Counted from the stretch's first letter, positions 1 to 8,464 are shown. The stretch: DNA of 64,000 nt from Verrucomicrobiota bacterium (GCA_025360015.1 JANYCZ010000071.1:1-64000); one strand, 5' to 3'. A program made the numbers and translations. The notes: generated by a model not told the origin, from the letters alone.

Positions 1-142
1 GCTGGCGGCCACCGGCAAGCGGTGCAAAATCGACGGCACCGTTTTGTGCGGCGGGCGGAGTATGGGTTGTGTTCACAAACTCCCATCGCACCGACTCCGC
101 CGCGCAAAACGTCCTTCTTCAATCGCGGCGTTCGGGTTTAAC

Positions 143-250
143 GTGCATGCTCTCGACGGGGAGAGGGGAGATGCGTTGTGGCTCCGACTTACTTTCGAGG
201 TAGTTTAACGTGCAGCCCCTCTACCTGCCCTCAACTTCGGTGCTTCAAGA
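143..250. repeat. degenerate second copy of the interior of the palindromic element
   Basis: Positions 143-250 align without large gaps to 359-465, sharing GTGCATGCTCTCGACGGGGA and GTGGCTCCGA, followed by a diverged tail. The left terminal repeat seen in the second element is not recognisable here, so this looks like a decayed copy. The stretch 1-142 contains nothing else I can recognise; together with the element it forms a 520-base region without a supported gene. Confidence 0.5.
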
Positions 251-318
251 TTTTCCAAGCGCGTGAGCATGTGGGGACTGGGTCAAAAGACGCGGAGGCG
301 TCAAGGAGGCGTTGGGCT

Positions 319-495
319 GCCCCTCACCCGGCCTCTCCCCGAAGGTGACCATTCAGCAGTGCATGCTCTCGACGGGGAGAGGGAAATGCGCTGTGGCTCC
401 GAGTTGCTTTCAAAGTGGTCTAACGCGAATCCCCTCTCCCCGCCCCAAACTTCGCTGCTCCAGAATAATCTTCGGGGAGAGGCTGGGTGAGGGGC
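319..495. repeat. MITE-like palindromic element with 26-bp terminal inverted repeats
   Basis: The ends at 319-344 and 470-495 are inverted repeats with one mismatch over 26 bp, built on CCCTCACCC and CCTCTCCCC blocks. The 177-bp unit has no convincing coding potential; short open frames inside it only reflect its base composition. A non-autonomous palindromic element or mobile repeat fits best, and no transposase is present in the window. An extended transcription terminator is possible but its ends are unusually far apart. Confidence 0.65.
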
Positions 496-520
496 GTATT
501 CCGATCACGTCGGCCTTACC

Positions 521-2275
521 TCACGGCGCCGCCAGCTTGGTGACGACGTGGCTCATATACGGAAACAGCTGCTTCTTCCGGCTCACGACGCCGGCCATGT
601 CATAGACGTGCTCTTTGGCCTGCGGGTAGTCGATGGCGTCGATGACGCGCTGATCGCCGGCCACGAGCAGCACGCTGTGATGGCGGGTGATGTCGGTGAC
701 CATGAGGCAGGCGAAGTGGAGATTGTGCTTGTTGAGGAGAGATTGCAGCGCGCCCTGCAACTCGGCTTCGCGTTTCCAAAACTCGTCGAGGCCGAGCTCT
801 TCGATCTGCGAGATGCTGATGTGCCAGCCGTTTTCTTCGAAGACCTTGCGGTCACTTTCCAGCGCACGGTCCGGCGTTTGCTCGCGGAGCATGGAGCCGG
901 CGGCGAAGAAGTCTTTGACGAACTGCGCGCTGTCGATGCCGCCGATGCTGCTGAGCCATTCGAGGATTTCCTGATCCGTGCTCGTCGTGGTCGGGCTGGT
1001 GAGGTGCAGCGTGTCGGAGATGATGCCGGCGCAGAGGCAGATCGCCGTGGCCTTGTCGGGGGCCGCATTGCGCATGCGGTACATGATGCCGACGATGGTC
1101 GAGGTGCTGCCCACGGGCTCGTTGATGAAACGGATGGGCTCTTTGGTGCGCAGATTGCCGCTGAGGCGATGATGATCGATCACCTCGATGATTTCAGCTT
1201 CATCGGCACCGGCCACGGCCTGGGCGAATTCATTGTGATCCACCAGCACGAGCTTCATGCGCGGCAGGTCGATGAGGTCTGACTTGGAAAAGACGCCGAG
1301 GAGCTTGCGCGTCTCTTCATCCACCACGGGAAACAGCGGCTGGCTGGAATGCTGAGCGGCCGGGACGATTTCGCGCAGGGGGGTGCGTGAACCGAAGTAC
1401 AGGAACTCGTTCGACAGCGCCTCGCCAATGGGGCGTGAGAAGCGCAGAAGCTGCGAGGTGCTGGCGGTGTCGTAGGGGGAATAAATAATGGCGACGCCCT
1501 GCTGTGCGGCGCGTGTCAGGATGCTGGGGGCGGCTTTGAATTTGCCAGTGATGATGAGGCAGCGCGCATTGATCTCGATGGCGAGTTCGTGAATTTCCGG
1601 GCGGTCGCCCGTGACCATCACGAGGCGGTTTGCCGGGAACTGCTGGGCACGTTTGCGCGTGGTCTCCAAACTGGAAGCGGCGACGACGAGCACGAGATCC
1701 TGAATCGTTTCCAGATCAGGGGCGGCGCCGCCCACTAGGCCATCGAGCGCATTAACGATGTTCAGCAGGCTGCTGCGGACTTCACGATTGGCCTTGTCGG
1801 TTTTTTCATTGGTCTGCGCTGGCAGAAAGAGCTGCCCAAGCTCCTGAATGGCCGGCATGCCGAGCAGGCAGCCTGCGTCATCGACGACGGGAATGCTGCG
1901 GAAGTTGTGGTCCATCATCATCCGGTACACCGAAAGGAAGGTCTGGTGCGGGCTGGCGGTGAAGACATCACGCCGGCAAATGGAGGCGGCGGTGGGGCGC
2001 ACATCGAGCAGGAGCTTGGGGCCGGGGACACCAGCGGTCTGCAGCACCCAGTTGGTGCGCACGCTGAGCTCGCCACAGCAGGCGGCTTCGGCCTTCATCC
2101 CGCGGACATCGCGCAAAAACGCCGCATAGCCGATAGCCGAGCAGATCGCATCCGTGTCCGGATTGCGATGCCCGATCACATGGATCGTGTCCGGCGAAGT
2201 GGACGGACGCAAAGACGACGAAATGCGGGTGATCAGCGACGAATGGTCCGTCGCGGCTGGTTCAGGAGCGGCCAT
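521..2275 (-). CDS. ppaC: putative manganese-dependent inorganic pyrophosphatase with CBS and DRTGG domains
   Basis: Family II (DHH superfamily) pyrophosphatase, expected to hydrolyse cytosolic PPi to phosphate with Mn2+ or Co2+. An N-terminal DHH-type metal motif (HRNPDTDAICSAIGYA) is near residues 35-55, followed by a CBS-like segment, a DRTGG-like domain in the middle, a second CBS-like segment and the core signature IDHHR near residue 368. A DHHA2-like tail with STSTIVG follows. About 584 residues is much longer than the plain 310-residue enzyme and matches CBS-containing forms regulated by adenine nucleotides. An upstream in-frame TTG at 2296 would add seven residues; I prefer the ATG at 2275. 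It lies just downstream of leuD on the same strand. Confidence 0.87.
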   Translation of the reverse strand: MAAPEPAATDHSSLITRISSSLRPSTSPDTIHVIGHRNPDTDAICSAIGYAAFLRDVRGMKAEAACCGELSVRTNWVLQTAGVPGPKLLLDVRPTAASICRRDVFTASPHQTFLSVYRMMMDHNFRSIPVVDDAGCLLGMPAIQELGQLFLPAQTNEKTDKANREVRSSLLNIVNALDGLVGGAAPDLETIQDLVLVVAASSLETTRKRAQQFPANRLVMVTGDRPEIHELAIEINARCLIITGKFKAAPSILTRAAQQGVAIIYSPYDTASTSQLLRFSRPIGEALSNEFLYFGSRTPLREIVPAAQHSSQPLFPVVDEETRKLLGVFSKSDLIDLPRMKLVLVDHNEFAQAVAGADEAEIIEVIDHHRLSGNLRTKEPIRFINEPVGSTSTIVGIMYRMRNAAPDKATAICLCAGIISDTLHLTSPTTTSTDQEILEWLSSIGGIDSAQFVKDFFAAGSMLREQTPDRALESDRKVFEENGWHISISQIEELGLDEFWKREAELQGALQSLLNKHNLHFACLMVTDITRHHSVLLVAGDQRVIDAIDYPQAKEHVYDMAGVVSRKKQLFPYMSHVVTKLAAP

Positions 2276-2304
2276 GCGTGATGCGGTAGGGGACAAGCTC
2301 AGGC

Positions 2305-2901
2305 TCAGGCAAAGCCCAGCGCGGTGATGCGGGCATGCACGGCATCCTTGTTCTCCAGAAGTTCAGCGATGGGGTCCCACTTGCCGGTGGTCAGCGCCTC
2401 ATGCGCCGTCCCTGGCAGGGTGATGCCGAATTCCTGGTCCTCAAAGAACACCTTGCCAGCGCCGACGTCGATGGTGACTTCGAGCTGCGGATTGCGCTCG
2501 ATCTCGTTGGCCAGCACGCGGATGTCCGAGGCGCTCGCGCACACGCAGGGGATGCCGAGGGTGGTGCAGTTGCCGAAGAAGATTTCCGCGAAGCTCTCGG
2601 CGATCACGGCACGGATGCCGAAGCGATAGAGCGCCTGCGGGGCGTGCTCACGGGAGCTCCCGCAGCCAAAGTTGGTGCCGGAGAGCAGGATGTTGGCGCC
2701 TTTGAAGCGAGGATCGTCGAGGGGGTGGCCAGTGGGCTTGCCGTCCTTGTCGAAACGCACGTCGTAGAAGGCGAATTCGCCGAGTCCGTCAAACGTCACG
2801 CATTTCATGAAGCGTGCCGGGATGATGCGGTCGGTGTCGATGTCCGAGCCCGAAACGTAAACGCCGGTGCCGGAAACTTGGGTGATTTTTGCGAGTGCCA
2901 T
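2305..2901 (-). CDS. leuD: 3-isopropylmalate dehydratase small subunit
   Basis: Small subunit of isopropylmalate isomerase, which with LeuC converts 2-isopropylmalate to 3-isopropylmalate in leucine synthesis. The aconitase swivel-domain hallmarks are visible: SDIDTDRIIPARF near the N terminus, GTNFGCGSSREHAPQAL around residue 75, then the IAESFAEIFFGN segment. About 198 residues is the normal LeuD length. An ATG at 2946 would add 15 residues of low-similarity sequence, so the ATG at 2901 is preferred. No leuC lies beside it here, so its partner is outside this window or unlinked. The ppaC gene begins about 30 bases downstream on the same strand. Confidence 0.93.
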   Translation of the reverse strand: MALAKITQVSGTGVYVSGSDIDTDRIIPARFMKCVTFDGLGEFAFYDVRFDKDGKPTGHPLDDPRFKGANILLSGTNFGCGSSREHAPQALYRFGIRAVIAESFAEIFFGNCTTLGIPCVCASASDIRVLANEIERNPQLEVTIDVGAGKVFFEDQEFGITLPGTAHEALTTGKWDPIAELLENKDAVHARITALGFA

Positions 2902-2947
2902 GAGGGTCGTGACAGTAGCGGAATTCGGCGCAAGGGCAATGCCCATC

Positions 2948-4864
2948 TCAACGTGCTTGCTGCTGGATCTGGGCGGCCCGTGCCTGCCCGGCCTCCAGGG
3001 CGGTCTGGCGCAGGAGTTCGTGGTAGTTGTCCAGCCAGTTGGCGGTGCCCTCGGGGTTCATGGCCTTGGCCTGCCCGGCCCAGAGGTAGGCAAACTCGGC
3101 CTGCTCATATTGTTTTAGACGATGGTAGTGCATGCCCAGGGCCATGCGGGGCTCTTCGTAGAGCGGCGCGAGGGTCAGCGCGCGCTGGATGGCCTGAAAC
3201 GCCGCGTCGTTTTTTCCCGCAGCATCGAGGGCATCCGCCAAGGCGAGCTGATAGAGATAATTGTGCGGGTTCTGCGCCGTGGCCCGGGTGAGCTCTTGCA
3301 TGGAGGCGTCCACCGTGCGGAGGTAGGCGTCCTTGGTCATGTCAGACTTGATGGAGTCCATCAAGGCCAGCCCATTTTGATAGGCCAGCACGGCATTGCG
3401 TGGGTCCATGGCCGTGGCGTGGGCGAAATGATCCAGGGCTTTGCCAGTTTTGCCCCGGCTGTTTTGGAGGCGTGCATAGCCCGCATAGCCGTCCGCCGTG
3501 CCAAAGACCCCTGCGGCACCCACCAGCGCGGCAGAGGCTGCCAGCATGGCGATTTTCATGAGGAAGCGCAGGCCCCGGATGCGGCGGGGTTTGTACACCT
3601 CGCTCTCGATGCCCGGATTGGCGAGCAGGCCGAGGAGGATGGCACCGACAACCGCCGTGATGGGGATGTGGCCTTGGAATTCAAACACTGCCTGCACCAG
3701 CGTGGCCAGAAGGGCGGCGATGCTGCCGAGGGTGAGCGCCAGTGCATTGCTGCCGAGCAGGCCGGTGGCCGGAAACTTCTCCGCAGCAAACCAGCGCAGG
3801 AAGCGCAGGCCATTCACCAGGTGTGCCAGCAGCACCAGCAGCACCAGCGCCAGACCGGCCCAGCCGTAATCCGCCAGCGTCTGCAGGTATTCGTTGTGAG
3901 CGAAGAGCGCGTCTCCTGACTGTGCCGAAGACTCCGGATCCCGGTGCGTGACGCTGCCGTCGTAAAACATGCGCGAGCCCACGCCGATCCAGGGTGAATC
4001 CGCATGCTGTGCCAGCGCGGCGCGCCAGATGTGCATGCGCATGTCCTCGCCCAGCGGGGTGGTCAACTGCCGCGTGAGCATCGAATCTTCGTTCACCTTG
4101 TAAAGTGCGCCGCCTGCGGTGCCACCCACCAGAAGCAGGGCGACGAGCAGCCATTTGAACAACGCGCGCCGTGTGCGCCAGACGATCCACAGCGTCATGA
4201 GTACAAATGCCACGCCGCCGACGGCAAAACCCAGCAGCGCCGCGCGGCTCATGGTCAGCACCACGCCTGCGAGCATGCTGAGAATGGCAAACCCCAGCAG
4301 GAGACGTGAGGCGATGTGGATGCGCGCAAAGAGCATTACGCCTGCGGACAAGAAGGCCGTGAAAGACAAAAATGCCGCGAGATGATTGGGATTGTTGAAG
4401 AAGCCGCCGATGCGTCCTGGCGGGAAGGAACGCGCGAAGCCCGGCACCAGGTGGAAATCCCAGCGTCCGTTGAAGTTCAGCCAGCCGGCAGTCAGATTCC
4501 CCGCCACCAGCACCAGCAGCACGCACAGGATGCCCAGCCGCCACTTCGACTGGCTGATGGCAGTCACCGTCAGCAAATAGGCCACGAAGCAGCTCAGCAG
4601 GACGGCCCCGTCCTCACGCGCATACACCTCCACCGGAGACGTCCAGGCCCGCCAGCCCACGTAAACCGCCAGCAGCAGCACCGTGAGCAGGCACCCGTCG
4701 CTGGGTTGGAAGCTCACGCGCAGCTTCCAGCGCAGCACGGCCACCACACCCGCCAGCCCGAACAAGAAGCAGCCTGGCCAGAAGAACAGCAGCCGTGTTT
4801 CCGTGCCGAGCAAACCGGTCACGAATAGGCCAAGGAGAAAGAGAATGAGAGCGAGTTTCTGCAT
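2948..4864 (-). CDS. O-antigen ligase/polymerase-like membrane protein with C-terminal TPRs
   Basis: Multi-pass inner-membrane protein resembling the Wzy_C (O-antigen ligase/polymerase) superfamily. Roughly the first 440 residues contain about ten or more hydrophobic helices. The large periplasmic loop typical of the family includes PWIGVGSRMFYDGS and HNEYLQTLADYGWAGLALVL, the latter a strong family signature. The last 180 residues form TPR-like helices (FAHATAMDPRNAVLAYQNG, ALADALDAAGKNDAAFQAI, ALTLAPLYEEPRMALG). The start is placed at the ATG giving MQKLALILFLLG; an upstream ATG would add six residues. It probably acts in surface polysaccharide or glycan transfer, but the substrate cannot be read. 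It ends immediately before the leuD region, in the same orientation. Confidence 0.78.
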   Translation of the reverse strand: MQKLALILFLLGLFVTGLLGTETRLLFFWPGCFLFGLAGVVAVLRWKLRVSFQPSDGCLLTVLLLAVYVGWRAWTSPVEVYAREDGAVLLSCFVAYLLTVTAISQSKWRLGILCVLLVLVAGNLTAGWLNFNGRWDFHLVPGFARSFPPGRIGGFFNNPNHLAAFLSFTAFLSAGVMLFARIHIASRLLLGFAILSMLAGVVLTMSRAALLGFAVGGVAFVLMTLWIVWRTRRALFKWLLVALLLVGGTAGGALYKVNEDSMLTRQLTTPLGEDMRMHIWRAALAQHADSPWIGVGSRMFYDGSVTHRDPESSAQSGDALFAHNEYLQTLADYGWAGLALVLLVLLAHLVNGLRFLRWFAAEKFPATGLLGSNALALTLGSIAALLATLVQAVFEFQGHIPITAVVGAILLGLLANPGIESEVYKPRRIRGLRFLMKIAMLAASAALVGAAGVFGTADGYAGYARLQNSRGKTGKALDHFAHATAMDPRNAVLAYQNGLALMDSIKSDMTKDAYLRTVDASMQELTRATAQNPHNYLYQLALADALDAAGKNDAAFQAIQRALTLAPLYEEPRMALGMHYHRLKQYEQAEFAYLWAGQAKAMNPEGTANWLDNYHELLRQTALEAGQARAAQIQQQAR

Positions 4865-4956
4865 GCAACGAAGACCGCCCAAAGACGGAACAAGCGGAAA
4901 CTGAACACCGGTTCTCTGAAATTGGACACTGAAAAAGTTCGTCGAGTTGTCAGAGG

Positions 4957-4983
4957 TTTGTCACAGCGGCAGCGGCTGGTCTT
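4957..4983. repeat. left copy of a perfect 27-bp direct repeat (murB 3' end)
   Basis: This 27-base stretch, containing TCACAGCGGCAGCGGCTGGT, is identical to 6154-6180. The right copy spans the stop codon and last seven codons of the murC-murB gene. The pair brackets a 1.17-kb insertion with different base composition, as attachment-site or target duplications do. Confidence 0.8.
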
Positions 4984-5054
4984 TGGGCATTTGATCAAAG
5001 CGCAGGTGCTGGCCATGTCGTCATTCCAAATTCATTAAGGCCAATAACAGGTTG

Positions 5055-5330
5055 ATGATTTTTGCCAGTTCGTATATTATGCCTCTGGAGTTTGAGTTTA
5101 TGCCTTCTTCGGTTTACATTGATATTTTTTCGGCCAAAGAAAAGGTTTCACGCATTTTACGTGAAATGGGTGCACAACCATATTCTCGTTTGCTGATGAA
5201 CTCTCAATTGCCCCAAGATGTGCTAGATAAAGCATTAGACTTGTTAAGTAAAGAACACAAGGTGAGAAGCATACCATCGTCGGCGGAGACTACATTCCAA
5301 TCAGTTAGTGGTGTCTGGCCTTCGTGGTAA
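5055..5330 (+). CDS. small hypothetical protein in AT-rich insertion
   Basis: A reading frame of about 91 residues inside the AT-rich insertion. The first 15 residues are hydrophobic; the rest is soluble, with a helical segment (FSAKEKVSRILREMG) and another (DVLDKALDLLSKEHKV). No family is recognised. An in-frame TTG lies immediately before the ATG at 5055, and ATGs further in (near 5082 and 5100) are alternative starts. It ends 28 bases before the next gene in the same orientation, so the two may be co-transcribed. It could also be a fragment of a longer gene. Confidence 0.4.
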   Translation: MIFASSYIMPLEFEFMPSSVYIDIFSAKEKVSRILREMGAQPYSRLLMNSQLPQDVLDKALDLLSKEHKVRSIPSSAETTFQSVSGVWPSW

Positions 5331-5358
5331 GATTAACGTCTCTACCAGATAAAACTTC

Positions 5359-5973
5359 ATGTGGATATGGACCGTCCTCATTGCCCTCGCAATAAACTTT
5401 GGCGAAATGCTGTCGAAGTACGAATCCAAGGTGATACGAGATATTTTTAATAAATATCTTTTAATCTATCTCGGAATCAATGCTCTTTTTGCAGGGGCAA
5501 CCTATTACTTTTTGCCTGACATAGCAGGTTTCTTTCTCGAAGAGAAGCAGGTGCCATGGGTTCAGGGGCAGACATGGGGAAGAGTTTTTATAGCAGCCTT
5601 TGGCTACATGGTAATTGTTCGAACAAAAGTGTTCACAATCAAAGATGTCCCCATTGGGCCAGATGTTCTTTACAACACTTTTGCAAACTACTGTCTTCGG
5701 CATACTAATACATTGATTTTGAACCGTCAGGAGGCAGATTTACAATCGGTTTATGAAAAATATCCTGATTTAAAACGATATCAAATCGTGTTAGAAGACC
5801 GACTTTATGGTGCCCCTGAAGGGGAACGTGAAACGATAAGGTCTCAAAGAGATTTAGTATTATCTGCGAAACTTACAGACCATGTAATGTGTAAGCGCCT
5901 TGGTGAACTCATCTTGAAAATCGTGGGAACTCGGGATGAATTGGAAAAAGCTTTGGGAAAAGCTACTGTTTAA
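5359..5973 (+). CDS. hypothetical membrane-anchored protein in AT-rich insertion
   Basis: 204 residues. Two hydrophobic segments near the N terminus (residues about 2-15 and 33-55) and a third around 75-87 suggest membrane anchoring, followed by a charged, mostly helical cytosolic C-terminal half (NRQEADLQSVYEKYPDLKRY, GERETIRSQRDLVLSAKLTD). Codon use is AT-rich, unlike the neighbouring murC-murB gene, which supports recent acquisition. I recognise no catalytic motif. It is the last gene of the insertion, ending nine bases before the stop codon of the duplicated murB fragment, which points toward it. A role in defence or element maintenance is only speculation. Confidence 0.6.
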   Translation: MWIWTVLIALAINFGEMLSKYESKVIRDIFNKYLLIYLGINALFAGATYYFLPDIAGFFLEEKQVPWVQGQTWGRVFIAAFGYMVIVRTKVFTIKDVPIGPDVLYNTFANYCLRHTNTLILNRQEADLQSVYEKYPDLKRYQIVLEDRLYGAPEGERETIRSQRDLVLSAKLTDHVMCKRLGELILKIVGTRDELEKALGKATV

Positions 5974-5981
5974 CGGCACGA

Positions 5982-6153
5982 TCACAGTGGCTGAGGGTGG
6001 TCTTCGCCGATGACCTTTACTTTCATCTCCAGGGTTACGCCGCGTTCGTGCATCGCGGTGTCTTTGATCTGGGCCACGAGGTCGAGGACTTCATGGGCGG
6101 TCGCGCCGCCTTGATTGACGATGAAGTTGGCGTGGGATGTCGCTGACGATGAC
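5982..6153 (-). pseudogene. duplicated, diverged 3' fragment of murB
   Basis: Aligns collinearly with 6158-6328, the end of the intact murC-murB gene, with one single-base indel. Read on the minus strand it gives HANFIVNQGGATAHEVLDLV and ends EDHPQPL-stop, against HANFIVNQGGAKAREVLDLV and EDQPLPL-stop in the intact gene. Many differences are silent or conservative, which suggests divergence as a functional gene in another lineage rather than decay in place. It has no start and covers only about the last 57 codons, so it is not expressed as MurB. Confidence 0.8.
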
Positions 6154-6180
6154 TTTGTCACAGCGGCAGCGGCTGGTCTT
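6154..6180. repeat. right copy of the 27-bp direct repeat
   Basis: Identical to 4957-4983. It contains the TCA complement of the murC-murB stop codon at 6158-6160 and the final seven codons, so the host reading frame is preserved at this junction. Confidence 0.8.
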
Positions 6181-8464
6181 CACCGATGACCTTCACTTCC
6201 ATCTCCAGGGTCACGCCGCGTTCGTGCATGGCCGCGTCTTTGATCTGGGCCACGAGGTCGAGGACTTCGCGGGCCTTGGCACCGCCTTGGTTGACGATGA
6301 AGTTGGCGTGTACGTCGCTGACGAGGGCTTTGCCGACGGTTCGGCCTTTGAGGGCGAGGTCGTCGATCAGTTTGCCAGCGCCGCAGATTTCGGGGTTCTT
6401 GAAAGTGCAACCGGCGCTGGCTCCGACGGGCTGCGAAGTGCGGCGTTTTTGATGGGAGGCGGCGAGTTTGGTGTCGATCTCGGCCTGCGGGGCAGGGTTG
6501 CCTTTGAACACGGCGGAAACGACGTAATGCTCCTCGAATTCCGGCACGCTGCGGTAGTGGTGGGTGATTTCGGCCAGGGGCTTTTCCTGGATGCTGCCGT
6601 CCGTGTCGATGAAACGCACGCTGACGATGAGGTCAAAGGTCTCGCTGCCCATGGCACCGGCGTTCATGCGGATGGCACCGCCGAGATTGCCGGGGATGCC
6701 TTCCATCCATTCAAAGCCGCCGATTCCGGCATTACGGGCTGCGCTGGCGATTTTTTTGAGCCGTGCTCCCGCTCCGGCGGTGATCAGGTCACCTTCCACC
6801 GTCACGTTTTCGAACTCGCCTTTGGTGTGAATCACCGCGCCGCGGATGCCGCCGTCTTTGACCAGCAGATTGGAGCCTCGACCGATGACGCGGATCGGAA
6901 TCGAGGCCGAGCGCAGGTAGCGCACGACTTCGGCAAAGGACGTTTCATTGCGCGGCTCGATCCAGTACTGCGCGGGGCCGCCGATGAGCCAGGTCGTGTG
7001 ACGGGACATGGGCTCGTACAGTTTCGCCACACCGCCGCCGTTGGCATCGAGGATGGCGCAGAGTTTTTCGAGCACGGGCAGGTCGCGGGCGATGCAGCGG
7101 CCGACTTCGTGGACGTTGCCGGCACCGAGGGTGATGAGGAGATCGCCGGGGCGGAGAGCGTTGCCCACCTTGTCACGCGCGATGGGCATGGTGGGTGTGC
7201 TTCCGGTCTTGGTGTGATCGTTTTGCAGACGCACCTCTTCGAGGATCGTCTCGCCGCTGACGCCGGGGAGCGGCTTTTCGCTCGCGGGATAGACATCGGT
7301 GATGAACAACTCGTCCACATCGCCAAAGCTGGCACCGAACTCTTTCTTCAAGAGCTGCGTGCGGCTGTAGCGGTGCGGCTGGAAGAGGCAGACGATGCGC
7401 TCTGCGTTCAAGCCCTTCGCCGTGGCCAGGGTGGCGGCGATTTCACTCGGATGATGGCCGTAGTCGTCCACGACGGTGAAGCGCTCGCCGCTGTGGCGGA
7501 TTTCGAAGCGGCGCTTGGCTCCACGGAAGGTGCGCAGCGCATGCTGGATGGCCTCAAAAGTGACGCCGCAGCGGGTGGCCAGCGCGATGGCGGCGAGAGC
7601 ATTCGACACGTTGTGCCTGCCGGGAATGCCGAGCGTGGCGGTGCCGAGAAGCTGGTCTTTTTGATACACCTCGAACTCGGAGTGGTCCGGTTTCATCGAG
7701 AGGATGTTCGCCGAGAAATCATGGGTGCGGCTCCAGCCATAGCTCACGCCTTGCGGCCCGGCACAGACTTCACTGGCGACGGGGTCTTCAGCGCAGTACA
7801 CCCAATGGGTGCGCGTCTGGCTGAGGACCTGGCGGAAAACGGTCTTGATGGCTTCGATGCCATCGTAAAAGTCGAGATGCTCGGGTTCGATGTTCAGCAC
7901 GATGGCGTGCTCCGGGTGGAAGTTCACCAGCGTGCCGTCGCTTTCATCCCCTTCGGCCACAAACAGTTCGCCCTCGGGGTCCCAGTGCGCGTTGGAACCG
8001 AGGATGGGAATCTCCGCGCCGACGTAGTGGCTGGGCTTCATCCCGCCCTGACGCAGCACGTGGGCGGTGAGCGCGGAGGTGGTGGTCTTGCCATGGGTGC
8101 CGCAGACGACCACGCCTTTCTTGTTCGCCATCACAGCGGCCAGCGCCTCAGCACGGCGAATGAGGGAAATGCCCTGCTTGTAGGCGGCTTCATAGGCCAC
8201 GTTGCCCGGCTTGATCGCGCTTGAGTAGATGACCATGTCGCAGTCTTCGACTTCCTTTTCCGTGTGACCGTGGAAGAACTGCAGCCCGAGCTTTTGCAGG
8301 CGGTCCGTTTCCAGCGTCGTCGCCTTGTCCGAGCCGCTCACTTTGTGTCCGAGACCCAGCAGCAGCAGCGCCAGCCCGCTCATGCCCGATCCCGCGACGC
8401 CGATGAGGTCGATGCGCATGGGGTGACGGCTTTCTTTGAGGAGACTGAGAACGGCGTGGGTCAT
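6158..8464 (-). CDS. murC-murB: UDP-N-acetylmuramate-L-alanine ligase / UDP-N-acetylenolpyruvoylglucosamine reductase fusion
   Basis: A 768-residue fusion of two cytosolic peptidoglycan precursor enzymes. MurB (C-terminal) makes UDP-MurNAc with NADPH and FAD; MurC (N-terminal) then adds L-alanine. MurC signatures: IDLIGVAGSGMSGLA at the start, the ATP loop GTHGKTTTSA near residue 120, and DDYGHHPSEI later. MurB begins near residue 470, with GRGSNLLVKDGGIRG, the FAD motif NLGGAIRMNAGAMG near 590, and GCTFKNP near 685. In GCTFKNP a cysteine stands where many MurB proteins have serine as proton donor. The start is placed at MTHAVL (8464); an ATG at 8527 would add 21 unlikely residues. Its 3' end is the target of the adjacent insertion. 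Confidence 0.92.
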   Translation of the reverse strand: MTHAVLSLLKESRHPMRIDLIGVAGSGMSGLALLLLGLGHKVSGSDKATTLETDRLQKLGLQFFHGHTEKEVEDCDMVIYSSAIKPGNVAYEAAYKQGISLIRRAEALAAVMANKKGVVVCGTHGKTTTSALTAHVLRQGGMKPSHYVGAEIPILGSNAHWDPEGELFVAEGDESDGTLVNFHPEHAIVLNIEPEHLDFYDGIEAIKTVFRQVLSQTRTHWVYCAEDPVASEVCAGPQGVSYGWSRTHDFSANILSMKPDHSEFEVYQKDQLLGTATLGIPGRHNVSNALAAIALATRCGVTFEAIQHALRTFRGAKRRFEIRHSGERFTVVDDYGHHPSEIAATLATAKGLNAERIVCLFQPHRYSRTQLLKKEFGASFGDVDELFITDVYPASEKPLPGVSGETILEEVRLQNDHTKTGSTPTMPIARDKVGNALRPGDLLITLGAGNVHEVGRCIARDLPVLEKLCAILDANGGGVAKLYEPMSRHTTWLIGGPAQYWIEPRNETSFAEVVRYLRSASIPIRVIGRGSNLLVKDGGIRGAVIHTKGEFENVTVEGDLITAGAGARLKKIASAARNAGIGGFEWMEGIPGNLGGAIRMNAGAMGSETFDLIVSVRFIDTDGSIQEKPLAEITHHYRSVPEFEEHYVVSAVFKGNPAPQAEIDTKLAASHQKRRTSQPVGASAGCTFKNPEICGAGKLIDDLALKGRTVGKALVSDVHANFIVNQGGAKAREVLDLVAQIKDAAMHERGVTLEMEVKVIGEDQPLPL

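Larger units (their letters stand above)
4957..6180. mobile_element. putative integrase-less insertion at the 3' end of murC-murB
   Basis: A perfect 27-bp direct repeat at each end encloses about 1.17 kb that is visibly AT-rich compared with its flanks. It carries two plus-strand genes of unknown function and, at the right edge, a diverged duplicate of the murB tail. The host gene stays intact because the right repeat restores its last codons and stop. This layout fits site-specific integration into a gene end, or recombination with foreign DNA carrying its own murB end. No recombinase is encoded inside, so movement would need to be in trans or the element is a remnant. Confidence 0.6.

Noticed and set aside
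5461..5703. Minus-strand small frame inside the AT-rich insertion
   Set aside because: Antisense to the more plausible 204-residue gene and lacking a start context or recognisable features.
6137..8224. Long open frame on the plus strand opposite murC-murB
   Set aside because: It is a shadow of the high-GC gene on the other strand; the minus-strand product has complete MurC and MurB motifs and this one has none.
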